This document shows, piece after piece, positions 1 to 12,131 of a stretch of 64,000 nt of DNA. Source of the DNA: Thamnaconus septentrionalis (Eukaryota; Chordata; Actinopteri; Tetraodontiformes; Monacanthidae); assembly GCA_009823395.1 (NCBI GenBank), contig CM020507.1, forward strand, positions 10,406,001 through 10,470,000. Direction: 5' to 3'. The translations under genes and the position numbers were made by a program. The notes beneath the pieces are model-generated. The model did not search any database. It was not told the DNA's origin and saw only the letters and a program-made list of their open reading frames with translations. Position 1 is the first letter of the stretch. Each line of letters opens with the position of its first letter.

Positions 1-3000
1 AGACCGCTTCGTGTTCGCCGCAGTCCACGCGTAGCTGAAGCTGCAGCTGCCAATCGTGTTCTGAACACAGCAAGCTGCACAAGCCGCGCAGTGGGCTGTG
101 TGTTTCTAATTACACGAGACCCCCCACTGTGAAACCCTGTTGGGTTTTGATACGGCACCATGGGGTTCAGCGTGGAGTGATTAGAACAACCCTGAGGCGG
201 GTTGATACATACAGTGAGAAGTCCCAGTGCAGATGGATTGTATGTTGGCACTCACGGAAAGCCTCTTGTCCAATGAAAATACTGGGTCGGATCTATATGA
301 TTTAAAGCCGTGCTTGTCGAGTTAGACTTTATTTGGCTGGCAAATGAAGTGGAAATTGGCGAATAGACTGGATGGATGGTGGATTAACCCAGTTAACCAC
401 AGTTAAAAGTGAACTGTCGAAAACAGGTCCCGCTGAAGTCGAGTTTCGTCGACGGGGGGTTGGTGGTGGTGGGCGGTGGGGCTCCCCGCAGAAGTCTCTT
501 GGCAATGTAGTGGAGGGAGCGCTCTGAGTCTTTGTGTGTGTTGGCGGCGCCGCACGTCGCCTCGATGTAGTACCGATATGTCAATAGTGCGGAAAATTTT
601 CAGTATCGAAAAATATCAATATATCAATATAACACTAATCAGATCAATTTGTACGATTTATATTCCAGCACCTTTTAAAATAAAACATCGTATGTTATGA
701 ATTATCTGTTTGCAACTTCAGCTGACAAACAGGTAGTGGACGGTAGCAGCAAGAACTTGGTGCTAGGAAACTTCCTGGCACACCATACCGCTGTAAATGG
801 CAACTTCAATGGGACATAACATGATAAAACCACAAACAGTTCACCAGATGTATCATGAGAAGAGCTGTGTGTGTTTTTATTTTCTTTTTTTTTCTTTTTT
901 TTTTATCTTAAAGCAATCTGAGTACTGCAGCTAGGGAAAATATTCTGCAAATACTTATGCAAATACTTGTCTTTTGCACTAATTTCACTTGCATCCTTAC
1001 ATCACGGTCTCACAAGGCCCTCCAGTGTTAGGTTTCCTTCTAATTTCCTCTCTTCCCATAATTAGAGGGTTGTCTGTTATGCTTCCACACTTGGGATGCA
1101 ACAGCAGCCATTGCAATTTTGCATTTCCCTTTCCCAAGTTTCCTTTTAAAAGAGCATAACTGGAAGGGCTGCATTAAGTCGCTGGAATATCCAATATTTT
1201 TGGCCATTTTTTAGACATTAGGTGCAGTGTCTCTGAGTCTTTTGCGGTAGAAGCAGGATTATTGGCTTGATCTTTGAAGCCAATTAACTTCATTCAATTG
1301 CATGCTCTGAAGTATTGTTCCTACTCTCATTAGCGTTAACCCAATTTAGAATTAGCCACACAGCTACTATGGAAATTGGCCCTCCAGATAAAAGTGAGTG
1401 TAATGTTAACTTGAACAAGTTAATGTTCCTCTTCTTACATGCTAATTGATGTCATTATCCTGTCGAATGATTCTTTATTCGTAGAATCCTAACGTGGCAT
1501 CATTTTCCATCATTGTTGAGACATTAGGATCTGTTGTTAAAACTGCTTCCCCTTCTTGCTACATGTGCAGCAGCAATCCCTGACCAACTTGAAACTAAAG
1601 GGTCAGTCTCATAATGTTGTTCGACAAGTTTCACTTCTCTGTGCATACTTAGGCAATCAACTCTACTTAGAAAAATTAAGATGTCAAAAATATGTTAGGC
1701 GCTATAATTTGTTCCTTATCACGGTGCACCAGCCTCATCCTGTTGCAGCCTGGCCAGTAAATGATTAATTTACCTAATATTTGTCAGGAATGGTTCTAAC
1801 TGTCTAAATGATATCCTGTTGTGACCGTTCTCAGCTTCTTAATGTGTGGATTTGTCATTATCGCCTCCTGTTTGATATCTGAATGGACATGGTTTGTGCT
1901 TTACTCAGTGGTTGCGTTAAAGGAAACCAAAATAAAACACTTTCACACCTCAGTAGAATTTCATCAGTGGGAAAAGCCATCGATTGGGACAGGCCAATGT
2001 TGAGCTTTTTCTGGCCAAGTCTGATACAAGGCTTAAAAAAGACTGACTTTCATAAAATAACATTGTCTGCAACATTGTTGGAGCTTAAGCATGTTGCATA
2101 TGTTCTGTCTCCAACAGAACATATACAATGGCTTTAGCTTATTCAACCCAGTTGTTTCTTGTGGCTCCTCTCTCAACACCGTGTCTCCTTTTATCTGCCG
2201 TTTAGGAATCAGTCTGTGGTCAGTCACTCAGTAAGTCAGTGTTAAGCAGGAACATGTTATGGAACATACACTAGAGTGGGAGAGTAAATGAACCATCTAG
2301 CTGGAAGCCCACTTAGGGTACGATATAATCCCATTTGGTCGACATTTACAGAGATGTCAGATTAGTCTGACATCGGTGGACTTTCGGTGAACCCTGGTTA
2401 ACCACACTGGAATCAGGCTGACCCTCATGGCTGCAGAAGAGATGTGCAACCAACATTTCAAACCAAGCTGACCTTCCGTCCTTCACACACATTTAATTGC
2501 AGAGCAGTCTTCATCTATGGCTCAAACTCCAGGTTTTTTGGTTAAATGCCTACATTTCGAACTTGCTTCCATTTCTCCTGGCTTAATATTCTTGTTTTTT
2601 ATATTTTTCTGCACGTTATTAACACTTATTTCCCATTATTTAACCAATAAGAATATTTCAGGGATTCGTTTGGCATTAAATGCATACCTCAAGTCCTAAC
2701 TGGGCTCTCCACTCTTGGCTTTCCATATATTTCTGTCCATTATGCCAACAATTTGTTTTTGTGTTGTAGGTTTTTTTCTTACATTTTAAGCTAAGTCAGT
2801 ACAAATATTAGAGGAGAACTCCAGATCCACTCCTCTGTAATGTGGCATCTCAGAGGCACTAGAAGAACAAAGAAGCAGTTACAAGAAGGTTTTTTTCTCC
2901 CACCGAACATTGTCTGCACGGAATTCACTGGAGATTTGTTTCAATTTCAAACTAACTGCTGGTGCATTTATTTGAATAAATTGATGAATAATTTCATAGA

Positions 3001-3980
3001 TGGAGTGAGTTGATTTTCACTTGAATCCATCGCCCTCTGTGGCTGAATTTCACTACATCATCCGGCTATTCATTTATTGGGTCCAAAATGAGCTATAGAG
3101 GGATGTCGGGCGCTCAGAGAGTTTGGCTCGATATAGTGTCACAGCTTGCCAGGTGCGTGGCCTGGTCCGCCTGATAAAGAGCCCTGCTCCATCACAGCTA
3201 AACTGGAGCAGCAAATTTCCTAATTAGAATGTCAAAAGGCTTTGCCTTGGATAAATTGTTAGACTAGCGCTGCTCTCGCTCGCTCTCTCACCACCGTAAT
3301 GCTCTGAGCTGGCACATCTTTCGGCGATCTGAGGTACTCTGGCTAATGTTGGGGCAAAGCAGTGGGAATTAAACACCTTGTTGCCGTCATATTGTAGTAT
3401 CTCTTTATTTCTATGCAATTTTTTTTGTTACTTTTACCCTCTCATTCTAAAATACCCATGACATTCCTTTTCTTTTTCCACAGTGAAGTCACAGTCTGAA
3501 CAATAAATCCTAAGTGTTACCCACAGAGACAAATGGATTAGTGTGAAATGCCAACAAGGATATGAGGGAAAGCATTTGGATGGATCAGCTTAACTGACAT
3601 GAAGGGCTCTTGTAATGGACAGGTGGTTAAAGAGCTGTCTCAAGTTATGTATTAATAGTGTTTAAGTATCAGAAGTACTTTTTTTTAATTGTGTTAACAC
3701 ATCTTAAAAGTACCTTGTGCAATTATCTGCTTTGTTTTCATTGTATTAAATTATATTTAGTATTAACATTTAATTTCCCAAAAGTATTATTGATTTGCTT
3801 AATGTGCCTTTGAACCAAAGCAAGAAAACAGATGGTTCAAACTTATTTCAAAGTGATCCTCGCTACATTCTGGGCTGGCAGAAAACCTTCAGTTTTTATT
3901 TCAATTCAGACATAGTTCATTTTTAATACTAATGAAAGCCATCGTAATAATTTTTGTAACAGATTTTTGAAACAAATATA

Positions 3981-4464
3981 CCGTCATTTCCGGACTATAA
4001 GGCGCACCTGAATATAAGCCGCAGCAGCTGGATTTAGGGGAAAAAACAAATGTGTACATATACTATAAGCCGCAGGTGTTTCGTCAGGAAACGGGTCCGC
4101 GGAACGGATCGGTTCGGTTCGGCTGCAGCCTGCGACTCTGGACTCGCACCGCGGATCCTGTTTGCGGGGTCCCGCTGGTCACCTCGATTAATTGGTATGG
4201 AGTCGGACTTGAGGCAGCGACGCACCGGAGCTCACAAAGACAGATCGACTGCCTTTAACTTAATAGCTGCATCATATGCAATTCTTCGTTTGTTTTCCAC
4301 AATGAGGACTTGTGCATGAAAATTTCCTTTGCGCAAACTGTCTTGCTCTCGTTCTGTATTTGGTTACACTTTTGCTTTCGTTGTTCGCGCGAACTGCCTG
4401 TCTCACTCTTTCCCGAGCCCACCCAAAAATCCATAGTTGAGAAGGTCCCCTAGTGGCCGCTAGC

Positions 4465-4497
<33 letters not shown>

Positions 4498-4579
4498 CAT
4501 AGATTAGCCGCACCTTTGTATAAACCGCAGGGTTCAAAGCATGGGAAAAAAGTAGCGGCTTATAGTCCGGAAATTACGG
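3981..4579. mobile_element. TA-flanked non-autonomous DNA transposon (Tc1/mariner-like MITE)
   Basis: The ends CCGTCATTTCCGGACTATA and TATAGTCCGGAAATTACGG are inverted repeats with one mismatch, and both sides are flanked by TA as expected of a TA target duplication. Sub-terminal ATAAGCCGCAG and TAAACCGCAGG motifs repeat inside the arms. The TTTCCGGACTATAAG end is one I recognise as common in teleost genomes; exact family naming was not checked. The interior is non-coding and contains 29 consecutive A (4468-4496). Confidence 0.75.
4468..4496 (+). repeat. Poly(A) run inside the TA-flanked element
   Basis: 29 uninterrupted A residues near the right arm of the element. Confidence 0.97.
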
Positions 4580-6883
4580 TACATAAAAAATTATACTTGT
4601 ATTTTAGGATCCCTCGTGACCTTAATATTGTCTTTCCTGCGGTACTGTTTCAGTTTATGGTGTGAACTAAAGTCTGCAGTCACGCAGTCTGGACACTCAA
4701 ATAAATCCCTTGCTCAGCTCTTCCTGCTTCTTTAAAATAAAATTACACTGAAATGACTTTCCGCAGACTTTTATCACTCATGGACCAACATAAAAATGTA
4801 CTCCCCCCTCTCCGCACAGACAGGCCAATACCTATAGCCAAAGATCTTTTTGGAACCCTTTTTAATACTTCTTTAAGTGCGTCCTTTATGCGCTGTTAAA
4901 TCTAGCAAAGCGATATCTGTGTGGAGCTGCAGGGCCATGTTTAATGCAAAGGTCTTTGAGGAAAGAAATTCATCAGAGAATGTATATTTACCCTTTTCAT
5001 TTCAGTGCCATCCTCTCCTGAATTCCAAATACAAAACACTCAGTAAAAATAAAAGCAGCATGGCTTTTATTCAAGTCAAATCGATTTTTGCGTCTCATGG
5101 CTGTTGAACCGCCGTGCCTAATATTGAGTGTTTTTGCCACTTCTTTCTTGGTTCACTGGCTTTGCAATGTGTTAACTGGCCTCTTAACATCTTAAGCAAA
5201 CTCCATTGCACAGCGTCAAGTGAGAACCAAACTTTTTTTTATTCAGTACCCCCAACAAATGTTAATCTGCCCCTGTCATTGCAGTCAAATGTGTGTCGCT
5301 TTTCCTGTAAATGTTAATAACCCAGACAGGTTTTGCAGCATATGCCCAGGCACATTAGCAATTTAATGCAATAAGCTTAATTAGCTGCTTGGATGATGTT
5401 TTGTCAGTGTTAATTGTACCAACTGCTGGTGTTTGTGCAGTGCTTTTGCGTCAAACATGCAGTTGTATGGCAAAACAGTGAATTGGCATTTGGCAGCCAG
5501 ACGCATCGTTATTTTTGCCAGAGTGTTTGCATTCGTACAGGGGAGCCACTCGGGAGCCCTGGGCTCATTTGCAGTCGTGAGGCGAGCCAATGATGAAAGT
5601 CTTATCGAGTCCGGGCCTCAGCGCTCTGATCTGCCTGACCTCACACAGAATCCTATTCAGTTTTCCTACTTTATGAATATTTGTTGCTCTCCCTCCTTGT
5701 GTTGCCATTCATTCAGGACATGTCTCACGGGAAGCTTATCGGGAAGACGAGTAATAACAGGGGTTTAGAGCGTACTGTTGACGTCGGGCCACCATCCAAA
5801 ATAGCCTTAAAAAACCCTTCGAGTTTGAGTTAAGTTTTAAAATCATATATAATACAAAATAAAGAACAATGCATTTCTTATTGACGGTTAAAACTAGGAC
5901 ACAAGTGCAGTTCCAGTACATTCACCTTAAATATATTCTGAAAAAGTCTCACAGGTCTTCTTTCTCTCCTTTTAGCTATTTTTCCCTCTTGGGAGAGATG
6001 AATGGATGCAGCTCTAGAGTGTTGCACGCTGTCTTATGTAACGTATGGAATGACTTCTTTTTCTCACCCTCACCTTTTGTTTTTTTTGTTATTTCAAGAT
6101 TTAGTCACAGTTGCCGGCAGAGGCTTTTGCCAGCGCTGGTTGAGCCGTAGCCGACTTCTGTCTGCTCTCCTGACGTTTCCTCTGAGATAACGCTCAAACG
6201 TGCCCTCTTTATGTTGGTGTCATCCTGGGTTAATGGAGTGCTCTTCGGGGCTCCTTGCCTCAGAAAAGAAGCTCTTTCTGGAGAAGTGGAATAGATTTTG
6301 TGGTGTCGTGTCACCAGTCGAAGGCCACTTATTTGAAGTCTTCCTCGCTTACGTCTTAATCTGTACTGTTGTAAATTTTCAACTCTAGCAGAATTAGCGT
6401 TCATTCAAAGGCCTTGAGACACCTGCTGATGGCCACCGAATTCGACTGTCACGGTGCAGAACCGTTTGCTTTTTGGACTGAGATTGATTGAGGGGTTTTC
6501 TTTTCATCCCAAATGGGATTATTGTGTGGCGCAAACATCACGCCCGTCCCCCCACAACAAAAACACCAACAACAATGGCTGACAAGCTCATTATCTGTAA
6601 CTCAAAGGAGATGCAAATTGTCAGATTTGAGCTGTCCCACCAACATCCTGAAATAGGTCCGCAACCGACCTCGCCACTTGTTAACTCTTCAGCGAGCAGG
6701 GGACTCTCTCTCTCTCTCCCTCTGCAGTCCCCACTTTGTAGTCGGCGTGTGCCAAACGCCGCCTCCTCTTTTATTTTGAAAGTGTGATGAGGTCAAAGAT
6801 CTTCATCACTGGAGCATGCGTCATTTTCCCCCTCTTCCTCGCGCCCCGTCAAAACTTTTTTGTGCTTGTGCTATAGAGTCAGA

Positions 6884-7305
6884 CCACAGATGTTGTGAAG
6901 AGCTTTGAGCCGAACACTTCATAACTGGACATTTTTTATTTTTGTTGTCCTTTTTCTGTTGCGTACGCGCTCAGTGAAGGACTCCTTTTGTGTTTTTGCA
7001 CCATCCATCCAGTCTATTCGCCACTTGACACTTTATTTGCATCAACTTTATTCATGAAAGTTCTACTTTATTTGCGAAATTTCATCTTTTTAACTTAGAC
7101 TTTATTCACGAAATTTGAACTTAAAACTTGAAATGAAAACTTAAATAAAAATCTTCTTCCTGGGATATTTTTTTTCTTTTGTTGTGGCCCTAATTCTCTT
7201 TCGTAGGCCACAGATGTGAAGAGCTTTGAGCCGAGCACTGCGTAACTGGACATTTTGTATTTTGTTGCACTGTGTAAAGGACTCCTCTCGCATTTTTGCC
7301 GCATT
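6884..7305. repeat. Imperfect direct duplication in upstream intron
   Basis: A block at about 6884-7005 recurs at 7208-7305. Both begin CCACAGATG, share GTGAAGAGCTTTGAGCCGA and TAACTGGACATTTT, and end near AAGGACTCC followed by TTTTTGC. The second copy is about 20 bp shorter. Between them lie three degenerate ACTTTATTnnnGAAATTT units (about 7048-7110). Confidence 0.75.
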
Positions 7306-8310
7306 GGTCGTGAACACACGGGCAAAAGATCTGATTCTTGTCGTTCTGCTGACACAATTTTGGTGCATAGTGCCACACCAACCCCCCAACCCCCCCAAAA
7401 AAAACCAAAAAAAAAAAACAACAGAAAATAGTGGCCTACACACACAGTTCCGTCCTTATCTCAACCCTCGTAATAAGTGGCTGCAGTATTTGCTGACACA
7501 ACAAAGATCCATGTTCATTTGTTTGACGCCTCCGCGCAGCGCCACGGACCTGTTGTGCTTCCACTGTGTGTCCTTGTTCACCCACTGCTCGGCAATCTGT
7601 TGCCTCTGAATTATTTTTTTCCCCTTTCTCTTTGGACTGACCTGGCCATGGAGAAGCATCGGTTTGCAGCCGAGCTCCCACTGGCTCCCTTTCTAAACCG
7701 ACTGCTCGCAGCGTCCCTCAGACATGATGTTGGCCCTGTAGTGCTGCTGTTTATGATTTACGCGCGTCCCCTGTGGCTTAACGCGCTGCGGGAAAAAAAG
7801 AAGAAGATTTTTGTCTTCCGATTGATCCACGCTGTCGCTTCGCGTTATGTTTCACAACGCTGAATATTCATGCGGGTCGTCATGCCGAGCGAATCCGCAC
7901 TTCCAAAGGAAGCAGGTGGCGGAACGCAAATAAACATCATCACCTCGCTGCCGCTGGCAGATGGTCAGGTGGGACGGGTCGCATAAAATCTGTACCGACG
8001 CCGCCTGAAAGAAGCGGTGCGGCGGTCAGGGTGGGGTCGCTCTCGCTGGCGTCCTTTGAAGCGTTTCTTTGGTCGTCTGTCTTCCTGCTCGGAGATGTTC
8101 TCCAGAAGTCTCAGGCTGTGCTTTGCTGATGTTTGGCTTGATTTAATTGATGAATTGATTTTTTAAAATACATTGATAAAAGTGAATATTTATTCTACTA
8201 TAAAAGCAATTTGGTTTTGCTTCCCTTAGAACAGTTCTCATATATCTAAGAATATACATAGAGCAAAAACGGTCTTGCTCCTAGTTAGCTGCCATCTTGC
8301 CGCCATTTTT

Positions 8311-8370
8311 TGAGGAAGCCCACCTGACAGTGGCCTAAATGCCAAATGCACTGTCAGGTGGGCTTCCTTA
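8311..8370. repeat. Perfect 20-bp inverted repeat (hairpin)
   Basis: Arms at 8313-8332 and 8349-8368 are exact reverse complements (AGGAAGCCCACC... and ...GGTGGGCTTCCT) around a 16-base loop. One wobble and one more pair extend the stem to 22. Confidence 0.9.
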
Positions 8371-9824
8371 AATACCAGGCTTTCTTAAAATTTTTGCACA
8401 CTTTTTTTCAATGTTTTTTTTTTACGACTTTGTCTTGCAGCCAAAGCCCATAACAAAAGTTTGCAGTTTGTGCTCAGGACTGATTAATTCTCTCTTTTTT
8501 AGCAGAGAACTCTGTTGTCTAACATGGAACACGGCTGTTTGTCTCTGTGAATGCCGTAAGACGTCTCACCAGGCAAAATGTGGGGTTTTTCCGTCTTTAA
8601 TCACACGGCTCCGTCAGTCTGCGGGCGTCTATTGTTACACAGTGTCAATCCACTGTCAAACCCTCCCATGCATCTGTCATTTCACAGCGGCGGAGCGAGA
8701 CTTCCCTTTTAGCCAAACTCTATTTTTTGCCCCACCGCCTGTTGCACATGCGCCGCTAAATTGCCGCCACTTGCACGGCCTCATCACTCGAGTCCGAACA
8801 AACACGGTACGCTAAAAAGCGACCTCTAAGTGGCTGCTGCTCCTGCAGGTTGGAGAGCCAACCTGCTGCACCACTCGCGCCGTTTTTGCGCCGCTGGTTT
8901 TTCTTTCGCTTCATAAATCAAGAGCATGTTAATAATTGGAACTGTGGCCGAATATTGATTTAGGACTTCAGCGTGTTCACTGGCCAAAAAGTCAATTCTT
9001 CTCACTTTCACTGCCTGTTGTAAATTTACCTGCAAATGATCCGGAGTGCAACGCTGCTGGTCGTGTTAAGCTGAGAGCTGTTTTCCCTTTCACGGCACGA
9101 CTGCGTTCATCTTCTCATTCTTTTAGTCCCTTGTTTTGTCCCAGTCGCAGTCATATTTTAATCTTTAACATATTGTGCCTGTAGGTTGAGTATGCATAAA
9201 AAGCTGCTCATGTTTAGTTTTTTTTTTTTTTTTCCTGAAGCCTGAATTGCATGCAAACTAAAAACAAAAAAGGTTCCGACCAGCTTCAGAGACAAGGTAG
9301 AAAAAATATTTAATGCTGGTATAATAATGTTGAAGAGGAAGCCGCACACTTAATAATTGAACGTAGAACCTCTTGTTACTTCAGTCGGTCAATCACTTGT
9401 GAAGCTGCTGCGGGAGTGTAAATTGGTTGTGTTGGACATGTTGAAAGAACAATTGAATTAAAAAAAAACAAAAAACAAACTTGTGCTGCATTTTTCAAAG
9501 AAATATAGCAGTCCTTGTTGGGTTTTTTTTAGCAGGCAAAGACTGAGGCACCTTAACCTCAACCAAATTTTTATCCTTTAGCTCTCAGATCTTTGCTGTA
9601 GTATCGACATATTTGAATTATTGTTGTGTCGGGTTTTGTTTTTACCGACCAAAGTGTTTATTATCAGCGACTGTGCACATCAGAATGGATCTAAAGGTTT
9701 ATAGGTTCTGTGTTCTGGGTTAAGTGTTTGTCAGTATTTAAAGTGAAAAATCCACCATCAAATTCCTCCTCTGTCCTCTCTGTGAATGACTTCAAGTTTG
9801 TGCCTTGTGATTGTTGTGTTGTAG

Positions 9825-9904
9825 AGGTGAGCGCGGAGAACATGCGCACCTGCTTCCAGATAGTGAACGCCTACCTCTACCTGTCTGCCGCCGAGTTCCT
9901 GCAG
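9825..9904 (+). CDS. ipo11: IPO11 exon A
   Basis: The acceptor is TGTTGTAG and the donor CAG|GTGAGT. The first two bases (AG) complete a codon split by the preceding phase-1 intron; 26 codons follow, from VSAENMRTC to AAEFLQ. Another AG at 9825-9826 could serve as acceptor but would shift the junction by two bases, so 9825 is preferred from the expected Glu before VSAEN. Confidence 0.88.
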
Positions 9905-12081
9905 GTGAGTGACTGGCACCTACTATACGTACCAAGGCTGAAACATTTGGCTTAGCTTCCTTTGATTTCTCTCTGTCTGTCTGCTAACAGAACTATGCAG
10001 AGTCGTTGTGCCGCTCCTTCTGCGATCTGCTTAGTGACATTACAAACGAGGGACAAGTTCAAGTTCTCAAGGTACCGTTGCTCCACACCTTTCACTGGAT
10101 TAAAACATGCACTTATACCAGCCTAGAATGTAAATACACTTCTGACAAAAGGTCTCAATATGTTCGACTTTGGGGTGACATTTCAGAATGCACATAAAAT
10201 GCGCTACAACCCTTACAGGTGAACTTAATGTGACCTCACAACTTTTGGAACACTTTTTCTTTACATGCTGTTCTCTAACAAGATGTTTAACTGCAAAAAT
10301 CACAAATCAACAGTTTAATGTCCTGGTTCAGTGTTCAACAGTTCACTTCATCATACTGTTTTTAGACATAATTGGCAACGAAACATGACAAACTATTGAG
10401 ACAGTAGCTGTGTTTCCGTTACAATTTTTTCCACAAAATAAAAGCGATATTTCTAAAATTCCAACAAAGAACAATTGTGATTTTCCGGGGTGGTGGTTCA
10501 AATGAATGGTGCAAAGTGCATAAGCAGTAATTCTTGTAAAATCTCGTCCCGTCTGGTCTGTTTGTTTACGTTTGTTTCCTGTCAAGAGTGGTTGTTATGT
10601 TTTTCTCTTTGATTCCTTGTAAAAAAAAAAAAATTCAGTCTTCTCCTCCGTCCAAACATAACGCGCCATTTTCACTTGAAGTGAACTGGTCATGGTGACG
10701 TGTAAATGCGATGTTTCCATGACACTTTTGCGAAGTTTAGGTGTTTCCATTTCCAATTTTCATTGTGATACTTTTTTGCAACTTTTTTGCTCAATTCTAG
10801 GGGTCAAGGAAACGCAGCTTCTGTTGTCAGCTTTTAATCAAATAAGTAGTTTGACATGAAATCATTTCATGATGAAACATTACTGTGGTACGGCATTTGT
10901 ACATTTTTAATGAATTTGACCTGAAAGGCGAATATCTGAAACAAGTTGTCCAGTAAATTAAAATCCATACCACTTGAGGCATTTACCTCTGCGTACATAC
11001 ACACTTAAAAATGTAAGTGTAGGAAATAAATAAGTAACTGCATCTTTAGAATTGGCAGCAGATTAGGATGCAGCAGGAATGTTGACACTCGCTCCTTCTC
11101 GTGATTTATTTAATGAGTGTTGCAGACGGCGCCACCGGTGCCGCGCGTCTGTGCACATCAGCGGGCCTTTAACTCTCAGCACAAGATAGCGCGCCTCTCT
11201 GGAAGAGCTGTTTTTGTTGCTTGCTCTGTGTATGCAACGCGAACAGTTGACGCAGGCAGAATGTCCATAAGACCAAAGAGGTTTTGCATAATAAAGCTCC
11301 GTGGCGACGTTGCACATCTGGCTCCCGCTAATCCTTTGTTCTCTGGAAACGTGCGGCGGCGGCGGCAAATCAGCCCATCTTCCCAGCGCTGAAGCGCAGC
11401 GGCTATCGCACACACACACACACAGGGCCGCAGAGAGGATGGCTGGATCAGTAATCTGGGTCCACGCGTGTGTCTGTAAATATGTACGCGTATCAGCATC
11501 CGCATTTATTGAATTATGCTTTGCTGCGGCTGCCTCACGGACAGCTCAGATTTCAGTGGGAACTGAACGTGAAGATGAAGCTTGTCTGCAACAGGCTGTA
11601 CATTACAATGACTAAAATTGAAGTATTCTGCACTTCTTCATTGTCCCTTCAAAAATGATGCTCCCAACAAAACACTCTTTGGCCCCTTGGCCTCTCTTTT
11701 GTGGTGTCTTTTGAAACTGTACGTCTGCATGTTGATATCACTTTGAAAGTTCCCCTCCTCCTCCTCCTCCTCCTCCTGCACATGAACCAGCACTCCGTGT
11801 AGCTACGCCTCCCTGACGGTTCCTTCCCCTGTGTGTTGGCAGGTGGTAGAGATTGCTTTAAAAGTTAGCCCCATACTCGGGGCCCATATGTTCCAGCCCC
11901 TGCTGCCAGCTGTCTTCAAAGGTATTGTGGACGGCGAGGTGAGTTTTGCCATGAGGCCACACACACTGTCTGCTGCATTCGTGCAGGTAGTGGCAGGCAA
12001 TACATCAATTCTTCAGGGTTTTTATTTATTGCAGTCCATGCCTTATGACATTGGCAGCGTGTGTAATTGTATATTCCCCTG

Positions 12082-12131
<50 letters not shown>

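Larger units (their letters stand above)
1..9824 (+). other. ipo11: 3' part of an upstream IPO11 intron
   Basis: No exon is recognised before the acceptor at 9823-9824, so at least 9.8 kb of intron lies here. Its 5' splice site is outside the window. It contains a TA-flanked DNA element (3981-4579), a partial direct duplication (6884-7005 and 7208-7305), a perfect hairpin (8311-8370), and poly-T/poly-A runs. The part from about 7500 to 8050 is richer in CpG than its surroundings. Single-exon LRRC70, which lies inside an IPO11 intron in mammals, is not visible: no long leucine-rich-repeat frame occurs here. The remainder is unique AT-rich sequence without evident function. Confidence 0.75.
10072..11842 (+). 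other. ipo11: IPO11 intron B-C with dispersed repeat
   Basis: A 1771-bp intron. It holds copy 1 of the three-copy dispersed repeat (10406-10819), a short CA run near 11408 and a CTC trinucleotide run at 11753-11777. The part between about 11120 and 11420 is CpG-rich. No other feature is recognised. Confidence 0.85.

Noticed and set aside
8313..8368. MicroRNA gene
   Set aside because: Stem is too short and too perfect for a typical precursor and no known miRNA seed was recognised; kept as a hairpin only.
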